From positions 1 to 64,000 of the forward strand of contig CAZEHJ010000006.1 in the NCBI GenBank assembly GCA_964512485.1: DNA of 64,000 nucleotides, read 5' to 3'. Position 1 is the first letter of the stretch, and the number at the start of each line of letters is the position of its first letter. The position numbers were made by a program, and so were the translations under genes. The notes under the pieces are model-generated. The model searched no databases. It was not told where the DNA came from and saw only the letters and a list, made by a program, of their open reading frames with translations. Shown piece after piece: positions 51,337-60,396 of this stretch. Source of the stretch: CAZEHJ01 sp964512485. Lineage in GTDB: Bacteria > Bacteroidota > Rhodothermia > Rhodothermales > UBA10348.

Positions 51337-52086
51337 ATGCTGGTAGCTGGAAACTGGAAAATGAATCTCGATCTGGCGGCAGCACGTCAATTGACATCAG
51401 GTGTCGTATCTGCGGTGGGTGATCCCGAAGGCGTTGATGTTGCAGTCTGTCCACCATTTGTCGATCTGGATGCGACGTTCAGCATTCTCCACGGAAGTGG
51501 AATCCGATTGGGCGCTCAGAATATGCACGCCCGGGATTCAGGTGCTTACACAGGAGAAATATCGGCTCCGATGCTCAGAGCTGTCGGCTGTCACTACGTG
51601 ATTTTAGGTCATTCCGAACGTCGCCAGTACTTCGGCGAAAGTGATGAACTGGTGAGCGAAAAAGCTCAACAGGCAAGGCGTCATCGATTGGTGCCCATCG
51701 TATGTGTGGGTGAATCTCTCGATCAACGTGAGTCCGGAGACCACGAGTCAGTCGTAGAGTCACAGATTCGGGGAAGCCTATCGGGTGTCGATGTTGACTT
51801 TGGCTCTGAGCTGGTAGTTGCGTATGAACCAGTATGGGCCATCGGAACGGGCAAAACGGCAAGTCCCGAGCAGGTCGGCGAAATGCATGCCCACATTCGA
51901 AGCATTCTATTGGATCTGTATGGCAATGAAAAAGGCGGCCAGATTGACATCCTGTATGGTGGAAGCGTCAAACCTGCAAACGCGGGAGAGCTGTTCATGC
52001 TCGAGAATGTGGATGGAGGACTTATCGGAGGAGCGGCATTGAATGCCGAAGATTTTGCGGCGATCGTGAATGCCGCACGCCGCTGA
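51337..52086 (+). CDS. tpiA: Triosephosphate isomerase
   Basis: 249 aa. Interconverts dihydroxyacetone phosphate and glyceraldehyde 3-phosphate. Catalytic residues are visible: Lys in VAGNWKMN, His in VILGHSERRQYF, Glu in VAYEPVWAIGTGKTAS (the flexible loop), and the phosphate-binding LYGGSVKPAN and GGLIGGAAL. The N-terminus is 2-3 residues shorter than usual. Its TGA stop abuts the FmdB-like stop on the other strand within TGATCA (52084-52089). Confidence 0.96.
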   Translation: MLVAGNWKMNLDLAAARQLTSGVVSAVGDPEGVDVAVCPPFVDLDATFSILHGSGIRLGAQNMHARDSGAYTGEISAPMLRAVGCHYVILGHSERRQYFGESDELVSEKAQQARRHRLVPIVCVGESLDQRESGDHESVVESQIRGSLSGVDVDFGSELVVAYEPVWAIGTGKTASPEQVGEMHAHIRSILLDLYGNEKGGQIDILYGGSVKPANAGELFMLENVDGGLIGGAALNAEDFAAIVNAARR

Positions 52087-52386
52087 TCAGTCTTGTGAGG
52101 GCGTAGTCTTTGAGTCTGACTTCGTAGTGGATTCCTTCTTCGTAGACGATTCAGAAGAAGAATCAGACGGTTTACTATCGTTCGGTTTTTCCTCAGGACT
52201 GCCCGACTTGCGGACATAATCTGTCTGATAGAACCCGCTTCCCTTGAACATGACTCCGGCTCCACTGGAAATCATTCGTTTGACCTTCTGACCGGTCGTA
52301 GGGCACTCGACCAATGCTGGTTCGGTTATTCGCTGCTCGATTTCGAAGGTCGATCCGTCTTCTCGTCTATAGTCGTATGTCGGCAT
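52087..52386 (-). CDS. FmdB-family protein with degenerate zinc ribbon
   Basis: 99 aa. The start MPTYDYRREDGSTFEIEQR and the later RMISSGAGVMFKGSGFYQTDY are the FmdB-family backbone, but three of the four zinc-binding Cys are lost (YRRED instead of YRCxxC; CPTTGQ instead of CPxCG). Zinc binding is therefore unlikely. The C-terminal third is a Ser/Lys/Thr/Glu-rich disordered tail. The family has been linked to amidase regulation but its general role is unknown. Confidence 0.8.
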   Translation of the reverse strand: MPTYDYRREDGSTFEIEQRITEPALVECPTTGQKVKRMISSGAGVMFKGSGFYQTDYVRKSGSPEEKPNDSKPSDSSSESSTKKESTTKSDSKTTPSQD

Positions 52387-52488
52387 GAGGAGGGCCGTTC
52401 GGCTGCTGATTCAGGGTCGGCGTTGAAGCCGTGTCGAGTGCGTGAGTTCCTGACGGGCTCTCGGTGGCCAGTGGAGAGGCAGGAGGTG

Positions 52489-55365
52489 CTATTCTGCCTG
52501 CCTGAGCATAGACTCCCTGAACGCTTCAAAGGTCTGATTGGCGATGGCCGGTCGCACCGGTATGTGTTTACGATTATTCCGGGTCGGATAGACGCGGTTG
52601 GTGAGCAGAATCACAAATAATCTGGAGTCAGGGTCTACCCAGAACGATGTACCGGTGAAACCGGTGTGCCCGAATGATCTTGGGCCGAAATACTGACCGG
52701 CGGAGGAGTATCCATTCATGCTTTTTGTGTCCCACCCGAGTGCCCGCGTGTGGTTGTGATGGTTGGCAACTCTCGTCGTGAATCTTCGAAGTGTTTCGGG
52801 TCGCAAAAAGATGCGATCTCCCACTCTTCCCTGGGCGATCAGCATACCCGCAAACCTCGCAAGGTCTTCGGCATTGGAAAACAGGCCGGCGTGCCCCGCT
52901 GTGCCACCCAACAGGTAAGCTGTTTCGTCATGAACCTCTCCTTGAAGGGCGCGATTACGGAAGTAGTCGTCAATCTCTGTCGGTACGGCGTTCTCGACGC
53001 GCCCCCGCCGCACTTTCAGATATCCCGTGTCATACATGGAGAGCGGATCAAAGATGTTTTCCCGCACATAGTCGTCAAATGGCATTCCACTCAATTCTTC
53101 TATCATCCATGCCAGTGTGATGGGACCGAAATCAGAGTAGCGGGATTGAGTTCCAGGCTCATATGCCAGCGTATCAGCCAGAATTCTGCGCTTTACTTCA
53201 GCCGATGTTCGGACGCCTTGCATGTGAAACGGTCTGAAAGGGATGAGTCCTCCAGTGTGGGTCAACAGGTCCCTGATGGTGACCGATCCCTTTCCATTTT
53301 GACCAAATGCGGGTAGGTAATCTGCCACTGGACGATCAAGATCGATTATACCCGCTTCGTACAACTGCATGATGGCAGTAGTAGTCGCGATGACTTTGGT
53401 CAGCGATGCGAGGTCAAACAGATCGTCCTCCTGAAGGCCTCGATTTCGTTCGAAGGTGTGGTAGCCAAATGCACCCTGTCGGGCAATAACATTGTCCCTC
53501 CCGACAGCAAAGGACGCCGTAGGGAATGCACTGTCTGCGATCGCCGCCCGGATGAGACTGTCTATTTCTTTGAGTGAACGAACATCCATATCAGCCGAAG
53601 CAGGTGATCCGGCAGAAGAAACCTGCTGCTGGAGAAGCATGCCGGATCCCCTCGGGAATCTTTCTGAAACGAATACCGGTAGACGGCCACTCGAAGAACT
53701 CATCCCATACAGCACATCGGCCGAAGCTTCAGCCATAGCGGGAGAGGCATCGTACGACTGGAGGATCGAAGCTGCAGAATCGGGCACGTCCGTCAGGGCA
53801 TAAGGAGAGCCGAAACTGATATAAACCAACCGATCCGTCAGGGAGGTGATATCTGTAAGCATGCGTCGTCTGTCCCATCCAAACACGGGTACGATTCCCG
53901 TGTAATCCGCAAAAACCACCTTGTGATGGGTCGACAGCGCAGATTGAATGGAAGGCATGGATGAAATCCAGCTTCTCGGATTCACCGCTATGTGAGTGAG
54001 CCGTCCACCATTTCGTTCCTCCATCTTCAGGCGAAACGAATTGGCCGGATCCCCACCAGAAGAGCTGTAGCTTCTGAAGTCAACGGATATCAATAGAGTG
54101 GACGCGCGCTCGCCAGAAAGTGGCAGCAGAGCATCATCCTTGAGAACGGTTACGGCTTCGCGCGCCATCCAAACCGCTCGATTTTGGGCATCATCCGACC
54201 CCACAACAGAAAGAATTTCTGCCACGTTCGTATGTCGATATCGCTGATCAAGCTGACGAGCTTCCTTGGCGCGCAGGATTCTGGCCACAGATGAGTCAAT
54301 GCGAGATGCGGACAGTCTGCCGGTTCGAACGGCATTGATGATAGCAAAACGTGCGGCTTGAGCGCTTTCGGGCATCAGTAAGACATCAACACCTGCTTCC
54401 ACGGCTCGAACCGCGATTTCTTCGCCGGAGCCCAGACTCGTAGCACCGGCCATGTTCAACGCGTCAGAGAATATGAGACCTTCAAACCCGAGCGAGTCGC
54501 GAAGAAGATGTGTCAAAAGGCGGCGCGAAAATGTCGATGCTACGCTGTCCTCGAACGAATGGCCACGAGCAACGATGTGCGCTGTCATTATGGCCTCCAG
54601 TGAATCCGAGATCAGACTCGTAAAAGGGTGCATGTCGATAGACATGAATGCGTCGTCGTCGCGTTCGGCTACCGGGAGATCAACGTGGGAATCCCGGGAG
54701 GTCGATCCATGACCGGGAAAATGTTTTGCCACGGGTATTAATCCCTGGCTTCTGACTCCCCGTGCAAATGCACCCGCATAGAGGCTCACGGAATCGGGCG
54801 AATCCGAAAACGAACGAGTTCCGATTACAGGATTGGACGGGTTGGTGTTTACGTCGACCGTCGGTGCAAATAGCACATTGATTCCCACACTGGCCGCTTC
54901 GCGAGCTGTTTCAATTCCGGAATAAAACGCATTTTCTTCTGACCCCGTAGCTGCAATGGCCATCGCATCGGGGAAGCGGGTAAAGTCTTCCAGACGATAC
55001 CCTGCGCCCCACTCGGCATCCAGGCCGACGAGCAGAGGAATCCCGCTTTGCTGCTGTGCCCATTCAACCCACACTGAATGGGTAAGGGGATTGCCCGCGA
55101 ACAGCACAACGCCACCAGGCTGGTTGTCCTGAAGAAGTGTTTGGACATCTTCCCTCGCGCTTCGACTGGTGATATCTGCCGGCGCTGGCAGTGCGACCAT
55201 AATCATCTGCCCCGCTTTTTCCTCCAGCGTCATGGATGCAAGACTTGAATCGGCCCAGGAAGTTGATGACTCTTCCACCGGAGGTCGCGTATTGCACCCG
55301 ACCAGGAGCAGGAATATCAGAAGGCCAGGTACGGACGGAAGTATTCTATTGCCATTGAATTGCAT
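52489..55365 (-). CDS. GH3 beta-N-acetylhexosaminidase fused to a serine beta-lactamase-fold hydrolase
   Basis: 958 aa from an ATG at 55365 with a lipoprotein signal (lipobox LLLVGC); the frame extends to 55515 but those codons show no signal. The GH3 NagZ-type domain (about 40-400) has VAKHFPGHGSTSRDSHVDLP, the histidine/acid loop of the family, and GLIFSDALNMAGAT with the nucleophile Asp. A middle domain (about 400-580) follows. The C-terminal serine hydrolase (about 590-955) has SLTK (the Ser-Xaa-Xaa-Lys catalytic motif), YSDFGP and HTGFTG. It probably removes N-acetylglucosamine from peptidoglycan fragments and cleaves an amide or ester. The fusion is known in Bacteroidota. Confidence 0.88.
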   Translation of the reverse strand: MQFNGNRILPSVPGLLIFLLLVGCNTRPPVEESSTSWADSSLASMTLEEKAGQMIMVALPAPADITSRSAREDVQTLLQDNQPGGVVLFAGNPLTHSVWVEWAQQQSGIPLLVGLDAEWGAGYRLEDFTRFPDAMAIAATGSEENAFYSGIETAREAASVGINVLFAPTVDVNTNPSNPVIGTRSFSDSPDSVSLYAGAFARGVRSQGLIPVAKHFPGHGSTSRDSHVDLPVAERDDDAFMSIDMHPFTSLISDSLEAIMTAHIVARGHSFEDSVASTFSRRLLTHLLRDSLGFEGLIFSDALNMAGATSLGSGEEIAVRAVEAGVDVLLMPESAQAARFAIINAVRTGRLSASRIDSSVARILRAKEARQLDQRYRHTNVAEILSVVGSDDAQNRAVWMAREAVTVLKDDALLPLSGERASTLLISVDFRSYSSSGGDPANSFRLKMEERNGGRLTHIAVNPRSWISSMPSIQSALSTHHKVVFADYTGIVPVFGWDRRRMLTDITSLTDRLVYISFGSPYALTDVPDSAASILQSYDASPAMAEASADVLYGMSSSSGRLPVFVSERFPRGSGMLLQQQVSSAGSPASADMDVRSLKEIDSLIRAAIADSAFPTASFAVGRDNVIARQGAFGYHTFERNRGLQEDDLFDLASLTKVIATTTAIMQLYEAGIIDLDRPVADYLPAFGQNGKGSVTIRDLLTHTGGLIPFRPFHMQGVRTSAEVKRRILADTLAYEPGTQSRYSDFGPITLAWMIEELSGMPFDDYVRENIFDPLSMYDTGYLKVRRGRVENAVPTEIDDYFRNRALQGEVHDETAYLLGGTAGHAGLFSNAEDLARFAGMLIAQGRVGDRIFLRPETLRRFTTRVANHHNHTRALGWDTKSMNGYSSAGQYFGPRSFGHTGFTGTSFWVDPDSRLFVILLTNRVYPTRNNRKHIPVRPAIANQTFEAFRESMLRQAE

Positions 55366-55569
55366 GTGTTTCAGGCCACTCTGGTCAAGGGCTCTGAACG
55401 CCGGACTGCCATCGTGAGGGTGAAATCCGAATTGTGCGTTAAGACGCTTCAAAATCGAACATCTACAGAGACCTGCGCCTAACTTATGTATAGAAATGTT
55501 CAATTTTGGCAGCATTCAGATTTCAGTTCAACCACAGTTGATTCCTACCCGGAAACTAATCAGAATTAC

Positions 55570-56955
55570 GTGACAGAAGAAACGAGCCAGAGACAGAAGC
55601 CTGTAATGATTGTATTGTTTCTTGGCGTCTTGATGGGCGCTTTGGACATTGCCATTTTGGGCCCTGCAATTCCTGCCATTCGTGAGACCTTCAATCTGGA
55701 TGACCGGCTCGTTTCCTGGGTCTTCTCCGTCTGGGTCCTGGCCAATCTCGTGAGCGTTCCCGTAATGACCAAGATGGCCGACAGGTATGGCCGAAAATGG
55801 GTCTATATCATCGATATCGCCCTGTTTGGAGTGGGAAGCCTTGTCGTTTCACTGTCTCCGACGTACTCGATTCTCCTCGCCGGCCGCGTGATGCAGGGAA
55901 TGGCCGCATCGGGAATCTTCCCGGTGGCAGGCGCGGTGATCGGAGATGTCATCAAGCCTGAAAAGCGCGGACAGGCATTTGGAATGCTGGGGTCCGTATT
56001 CGGAATAGCTTTCATTGTCGGACCCATCCTTGCGGGTCTGATGCTACAATTGGGCTGGCGGTACCTGTATATGGCCGTACCTCCATTTGCCCTCATCGTA
56101 GTTCTGCTCGGCTGGAAGTTCCTGCCGACGGCGAAAGGCAAAGGAGACAAGAAGCTGGATTATCTGGGCCTCGTGTTGCTGGCCGCAATATTGTTCGCGG
56201 TGTCCTATTCACTCTCCGTTTTTGACACGTCTGAAGTGTGGGCAAGCCTTTCGACAGGTCGCGTAGCTATCGGATTCCTTATCGCTGCAGTTCTTATTCC
56301 AGTTTTTGTCTTCGTTGAGAATCGGGCTGAAGATCCGGTCTTGAGATTGAATCTGTTTCGCAATCGGCAGGTATCGCTGGCATCGCTCAATGCAATAGGA
56401 GCGGGCATTAATGAAGCAGCATTCATCTTTTTCCCAACGATCATTGTTCTCGCGCACGGCATCACAACCTCCCAGGCCGCGTTCATGCTGTTACCGATGA
56501 TGTTCGCAGTGGCGATCGGTAGTCCGATAGCGGGCAGGCTGGTTGACAAAACGGGATCCAAACTTATTATACTGTCGAGCAACACTCTGCTCGTTCTCGG
56601 TATGTTCGGGGTCGCAACGAGCCCGAGCTCAACTACGGTATTCTATCTGGCGTCTTCGCTCATCGGATTGGGAATGGCGGGCCTGCTCGGGTCTTCGCTC
56701 AACTACATTCTGATTCACGAAGCCAGAAAACAGGAGCGAGCCATTTCTCAGGGCCTGATTACTCTATTCATCTCGATTGGCCAGCTTCTGGCGGCCGCGG
56801 GAGTTGGAGCGGTGGCCGACTCAGCAGAAACTCCATTGGCAGGATACGAAACGGCCTTCCTCGTGATCGTCGTTGTCACACTCTGTATTTCTGCAGCTTC
56901 ATTCCTGCTCAAAAACAAGCAAGATGAGAAAGAGACGGTGTTCGGGGACGGCTGA
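55570..56955 (+). CDS. Major facilitator superfamily drug/proton antiporter (DHA2-like)
   Basis: About 461 aa from a GTG at 55570 (TEETSQRQKPVMIVLFLGV); an upstream ATG at 55486 would add 28 polar residues atypical for the family. About 14 hydrophobic segments are expected. MFS motif A is MADRYGRKWVYI, motif D1-like GALDIAILGPAIPAI, and motif C-like region GIAFIVGPILAG. The second half has MLLPMMFAVAIGSPIAGRLVDKTG. It likely exports small toxic compounds. It is divergent from the GH3 fusion gene. No regulator adjoins it. Confidence 0.85.
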   Translation: MTEETSQRQKPVMIVLFLGVLMGALDIAILGPAIPAIRETFNLDDRLVSWVFSVWVLANLVSVPVMTKMADRYGRKWVYIIDIALFGVGSLVVSLSPTYSILLAGRVMQGMAASGIFPVAGAVIGDVIKPEKRGQAFGMLGSVFGIAFIVGPILAGLMLQLGWRYLYMAVPPFALIVVLLGWKFLPTAKGKGDKKLDYLGLVLLAAILFAVSYSLSVFDTSEVWASLSTGRVAIGFLIAAVLIPVFVFVENRAEDPVLRLNLFRNRQVSLASLNAIGAGINEAAFIFFPTIIVLAHGITTSQAAFMLLPMMFAVAIGSPIAGRLVDKTGSKLIILSSNTLLVLGMFGVATSPSSTTVFYLASSLIGLGMAGLLGSSLNYILIHEARKQERAISQGLITLFISIGQLLAAAGVGAVADSAETPLAGYETAFLVIVVVTLCISAASFLLKNKQDEKETVFGDG

Positions 56956-56990
56956 ACCCGACGGGGAAGTGGCCGCCGATTCCGGCGACG

Positions 56991-57025
56991 CCGCGCGACT
57001 CACTTTGGCGCGGGGTTACTTTTTC
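56991..57025 (+). terminator. Weak Rho-independent terminator after the MFS gene
   Basis: A 6-bp GC stem (CCGCGC / GCGCGG) with an 11-nt loop is followed by GGTTACTTTTT on the plus strand. The stem is short and the loop large, so efficiency is doubtful. It overlaps the end of the small membrane protein gene on the minus strand. Confidence 0.45.
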
Positions 57026-57246
57026 TCTGACTTGTCCCTGACAAGGGTCTGAGCAATTCGGTCAGTTAACCAGCCGGCCGCAGCGAGGACGAATATTTCC
57101 CTGAAAGAGCGCAGCAATACTCGCCGAAAGAGGTATGCGACCGTGCGAGGAATCAGCGCTCCTACAATCAAGGCAGCAATAAACCCAGCGATGGACTTTG
57201 AGAAGTCGTCTTTGGGCAGCTTGATTTGGAATTCAGATTTGGCCAT
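57016..57246 (-). CDS. Small membrane protein of unknown function
   Basis: 76 aa from an ATG at 57246, one base after the rlmN stop (TGACATG); a longer frame to 57330 overlaps rlmN and is rejected. After a basic/acidic N-terminus (MAKSEFQIKLPKDDFSKS) there is a hydrophobic segment (IAGFIAALIVGALIPRTVAY) and a second, weaker one (IFVLAAAGWLTDRIAQ), with a lysine-rich tail. I recognise no family. It is the last gene of the ctaA-ctaB-rlmN unit. Confidence 0.65.
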   Translation of the reverse strand: MAKSEFQIKLPKDDFSKSIAGFIAALIVGALIPRTVAYLFRRVLLRSFREIFVLAAAGWLTDRIAQTLVRDKSEKK

Positions 57247-57247
57247 G

Positions 57248-58294
57248 TCATTCGGAAGTTTTCTTGATGGCGAGTTGTCCGCAGGCGGCATCGATATCCT
57301 GTCCTCGGCTCCTGCGAACGGTGACCACAACTCGTTCTGATACTAGGCACGAGATGAAAGCGTTCAAAGCTTTTTCTGAAGACTTGCTGAATCCCAATCC
57401 TTCTACCGGATTGTACATAATCAAATTTACCTTACTGCGAGCTCGCGAAACCAGCTTTGCCAGCTCCACTGCATCACTTTGCGTGTCGTTGAATCCCTGA
57501 AACATGCAGTACTCGTACGTAATACCGCGACCGGTTTTTCGAGTATAGTACTCGATTGATTCCATGAGAGCCTTCAGGTCGGTCTTGGCTTTTCGATTGA
57601 CCGGCATGATGGAGGACCGCTTGCTGTCGAACGGTGAGTGAAGCGAAACAGCAAGATTGAACCGTGTGCCGTCGTCCGCCAACTGTTTGATTCTCGTCGC
57701 GAGACCAACTGTTGAGACCGTAATGCGGCGCGCTGAAAGACCCATACCTTCCTCGGAAGTGAGTTTCTCGGTTGCATCCAGCACGGCGTCGTAGTTGAGA
57801 AGTGGTTCGCCCATCCCCATAAACACGATGTTCGTGATTCCAGAATCGAAGCGTTCACGAGCCACTCGATTTGCCGCAAGTACCTGATCGAATATTTCGC
57901 CTGCCGTGAGGTTCTCCTGGAATCCCATGAGACCGGTAGCGCAGAAAGAACATCCCATGGCACAACCGACCTGACTGGACACACAAACGGTGAGGCGGGT
58001 CGCTTGGCCGTTTCGATCAACATCCGGGATGAGGACGGTCTCAATGTGCCGTCCACTTTCCAGTTCGAACAGCATTTTGACGGTCAGATCGGAGGCGACT
58101 TGCTGATCAACCAAACGAATGGTTTTAACCACACACTCTTGACTCATCCGCAGCCGGAGGGAAGCGGGCACGTTGGTCATCTCGTCAATCGAGCGAACAC
58201 CGTGCTTCCAGAGCCATCTGTAGACCTGATCCGCCCGGAAACGTGCGTCACTCTCCGAAATAAACTCCCTGAGCTGGTCGCGGGAGAGGCTCAA
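57248..58294 (-). CDS. rlmN: 23S rRNA A2503 / tRNA A37 C2-methyltransferase RlmN
   Basis: 348 aa. Radical-SAM enzyme: the 4Fe-4S motif CAMGCSFCATG is intact, with the preceding TVCVSSQVGC. Later motifs include NIVFMGMGEPLLNYD, ARRITVSTVGLA, NLAVSLHSPFD and the C-terminal TVRRSRGQDIDAACGQL with the catalytic Cys. It methylates A2503 of 23S rRNA and A37 of some tRNAs. It lies 27 nt after ctaB. Confidence 0.95.
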   Translation of the reverse strand: MSLSRDQLREFISESDARFRADQVYRWLWKHGVRSIDEMTNVPASLRLRMSQECVVKTIRLVDQQVASDLTVKMLFELESGRHIETVLIPDVDRNGQATRLTVCVSSQVGCAMGCSFCATGLMGFQENLTAGEIFDQVLAANRVARERFDSGITNIVFMGMGEPLLNYDAVLDATEKLTSEEGMGLSARRITVSTVGLATRIKQLADDGTRFNLAVSLHSPFDSKRSSIMPVNRKAKTDLKALMESIEYYTRKTGRGITYEYCMFQGFNDTQSDAVELAKLVSRARSKVNLIMYNPVEGLGFSKSSEKALNAFISCLVSERVVVTVRRSRGQDIDAACGQLAIKKTSE

Positions 58295-58321
58295 TATGTC
58301 GATCTTTTTACCCAGGAGCTC

Positions 58322-59230
58322 TCAGGCGATAAATCGATCGACGATAATTGCCAGCAGCAGGAGGGGGATATACATGACTGATGCTTTCAGAACCATTCTC
58401 GCGTGTAAGGCTGAGCGCGAAAGGACGAAGCGACCCACGGGAATCATGAACCAGATCCCTAAAAGAATGGCACCGGCCAAATAAAGCCAGCCGGAGAGAC
58501 CGAGCATGACCGGAGCCACAGAAAATGCAATCATGGCAATGGAAAACCAGAAGGTTTGCGCGGCCGTAGATTTTCCTGATTCGTCGCTGGAAGGAAGCAT
58601 CATGAAATGTCCCTTGTCATAGTCCTTGCGATACATCCACGCCAGAGAAAAGAAGTGCGGCATCTGCCAGCAAACCAGAACAGCAAACAGGACCCATCCT
58701 CCCCAACCGAAGGTGCCTGACGCGGCTGTCCATCCGCCCAGAATCGGAAGCGCACCGGGAATGGTGCCAACCAGAGTGTTCAGGGTGGTTGTCTTCTTAA
58801 GAGGGGTATAAACCCAGAGATAGAGCGCAACGGTGACGGCAGCCATCACTCCTGTCAGTGGATTGGTAAGTGGGCACAGTATGGCCAGGCCCAGACCGAC
58901 GAGAACAAACCCGTACCATTTTGCCTGTTCGGGTTTGATCCGTCCTGCAGGGATGGGCCTGGTTGCTGTCCTCTTCATGAGAGCGTCTAGATCCCGCTCG
59001 ATGTACATGTTCAATGCACAACCGCCCGCAGACGTCAATGGAATTCCAAGCAGTGTCCAGAAAAGCTTCCAGCCATCTATTGCGGCAGGTGAGGCCAAAA
59101 CAAAACCAGCCAGCGACGAAATGGTCACCAGGAAGGTGATTTCGGGCTTGGTCAAAGTAATCCAGTCTCTGAAGCTTGCAGGCTCCAGACTGGCGTCCGT
59201 TGATATGGTGGCTGTCCGTGTGGTACTCAT
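58322..59230 (-). CDS. ctaB: Heme O synthase (protoheme IX farnesyltransferase)
   Basis: 302 aa from an ATG at 59230 that overlaps the ctaA stop (ATGA). UbiA-family prenyltransferase with about nine membrane helices. The first Asp-rich motif NMYIERDLDALMKRT and the second region YRKDYDKGHFMML are present, along with TRPIPAGRI and YTPLKKTT. It farnesylates heme B to heme O. Together with CtaA it provides heme A for an aa3-type oxidase not seen in this window; the cbb3 oxidase uses heme B and does not need it. Confidence 0.94.
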   Translation of the reverse strand: MSTTRTATISTDASLEPASFRDWITLTKPEITFLVTISSLAGFVLASPAAIDGWKLFWTLLGIPLTSAGGCALNMYIERDLDALMKRTATRPIPAGRIKPEQAKWYGFVLVGLGLAILCPLTNPLTGVMAAVTVALYLWVYTPLKKTTTLNTLVGTIPGALPILGGWTAASGTFGWGGWVLFAVLVCWQMPHFFSLAWMYRKDYDKGHFMMLPSSDESGKSTAAQTFWFSIAMIAFSVAPVMLGLSGWLYLAGAILLGIWFMIPVGRFVLSRSALHARMVLKASVMYIPLLLLAIIVDRFIA

Positions 59231-60144
59231 TGGGAAAGGCTCGTTGCGGCCCTGATTCGGCCACACAATACGCCGACTGTTACCGTCGACGCAAACAGGA
59301 GAGCGCCTACCACCATATGGGCGGTGTTGGCTATGACTTGAACATTGCTCGGTTGGATGGCACCAGATTCGTCAAGCAACACGAAATACGCGAAAAGTCC
59401 CAGCATTACCTGAACCAACAGAATCATCAGCATGGCATGAGCAGCGCGGGTAACGACGTTGGATTTGGCGAAGACATCTCGAACTCGCGTCCAAAGAACA
59501 ACTACCATTATCGTCGCCATGAAGGCCCAACCGAAGTGCAAGCTGGCCAAAAGAATGTCTATTCCTGCTCCAGGATGACGCAATAATGCACCGAGGGCGA
59601 TTTGGACAAAGACCGTTGCCGGGGCCAGCCATAGCAGTGAGCCCAGGCCTCTTGCCTGCGAGAATTCGACGTGTTCATTCTCAGCGTTCTTCCAGACATC
59701 AGATACGAAAATGGCCATCGATGCAAGCAAGGCGAAGAAAAGTTCAGCAACCAGCGTGTGAACGACTGCAAGGTCAAGAGAAACCCATATGACGCGAAGT
59801 CCGCCTAGAACACCCTGGATAATGACCAGAGCCACTGCTCCAAAAGCGAGGCGGACCATCCACTTCCGGTCATCTGAGCGCCAGGTCAAAAAAGCGAGGC
59901 CGACTGTAAAGAGTCCAACGAGTGCGCCCAGCAGGCGGTGTCCGTGCTCTGCGAACACAGGAGTGATATTCCACCACTGAGGCCAGGGGTTGAATGGATC
60001 GTATGAGTTGAACGAAGTCGGCCAATCTGGGACCGCCAGACCCGCGTTGATGCTCGTCACAAACGCCCCCCAGGCGAGCAGGGCGATGGCAACGAGAAAA
60101 GTCAGAATCGTAAATCGTAGTCGAAGTTTTGAAGAGCCGCTCAA
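59227..60144 (-). CDS. ctaA: Heme A synthase (COX15/CtaA)
   Basis: 305 aa from a TTG at 60144, the only reasonable start. Eight membrane helices with the paired His of the family: FAEHGHRLLGALVG and VVHTLVAELFFALL in the first half, SLHFGWAFMATIMV and NTAHMVVGALLF in the second. The N-terminal loop has the family motif SINAGLAVPDWPTSFN. It oxidises heme O to heme A. It is the first gene of the ctaA-ctaB-rlmN unit. Confidence 0.93.
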   Translation of the reverse strand: MSGSSKLRLRFTILTFLVAIALLAWGAFVTSINAGLAVPDWPTSFNSYDPFNPWPQWWNITPVFAEHGHRLLGALVGLFTVGLAFLTWRSDDRKWMVRLAFGAVALVIIQGVLGGLRVIWVSLDLAVVHTLVAELFFALLASMAIFVSDVWKNAENEHVEFSQARGLGSLLWLAPATVFVQIALGALLRHPGAGIDILLASLHFGWAFMATIMVVVLWTRVRDVFAKSNVVTRAAHAMLMILLVQVMLGLFAYFVLLDESGAIQPSNVQVIANTAHMVVGALLFASTVTVGVLCGRIRAATSLSQ

Positions 60145-60332
60145 TTAAGAATCCTCTGGTGGGTCAATCGATTTTGTTCTCTGCGAATGACAATTCGATT
60201 CGGAACAGCAATTTACAGCGATTTGTAGCCACAATTAGAGCAGATCCTGTCAAAACACGACGAAAATCCCCGATGCAGTTCCGACTCGAACACTAATTCA
60301 ACATCAGATCGGTTTTTTCCTGACAAGAGCCG

Positions 60333-60340
60333 TATTTTTG
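60333..60340 (+). promoter_or_regulatory. Candidate Bacteroidota-type -7 element
   Basis: TATTTTTG fits the TAnnTTTG consensus of Bacteroidota housekeeping promoters and lies 57 nt before the TTG of the small secreted protein gene. No convincing -33 TTTG element was seen at the right distance, so this is a weak call. Confidence 0.3.
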
Positions 60341-60396
60341 GAATCTGGTCGACATCTAGCGCGTTCACGGCCACTCAGACACCTCATTGTCCTGTA

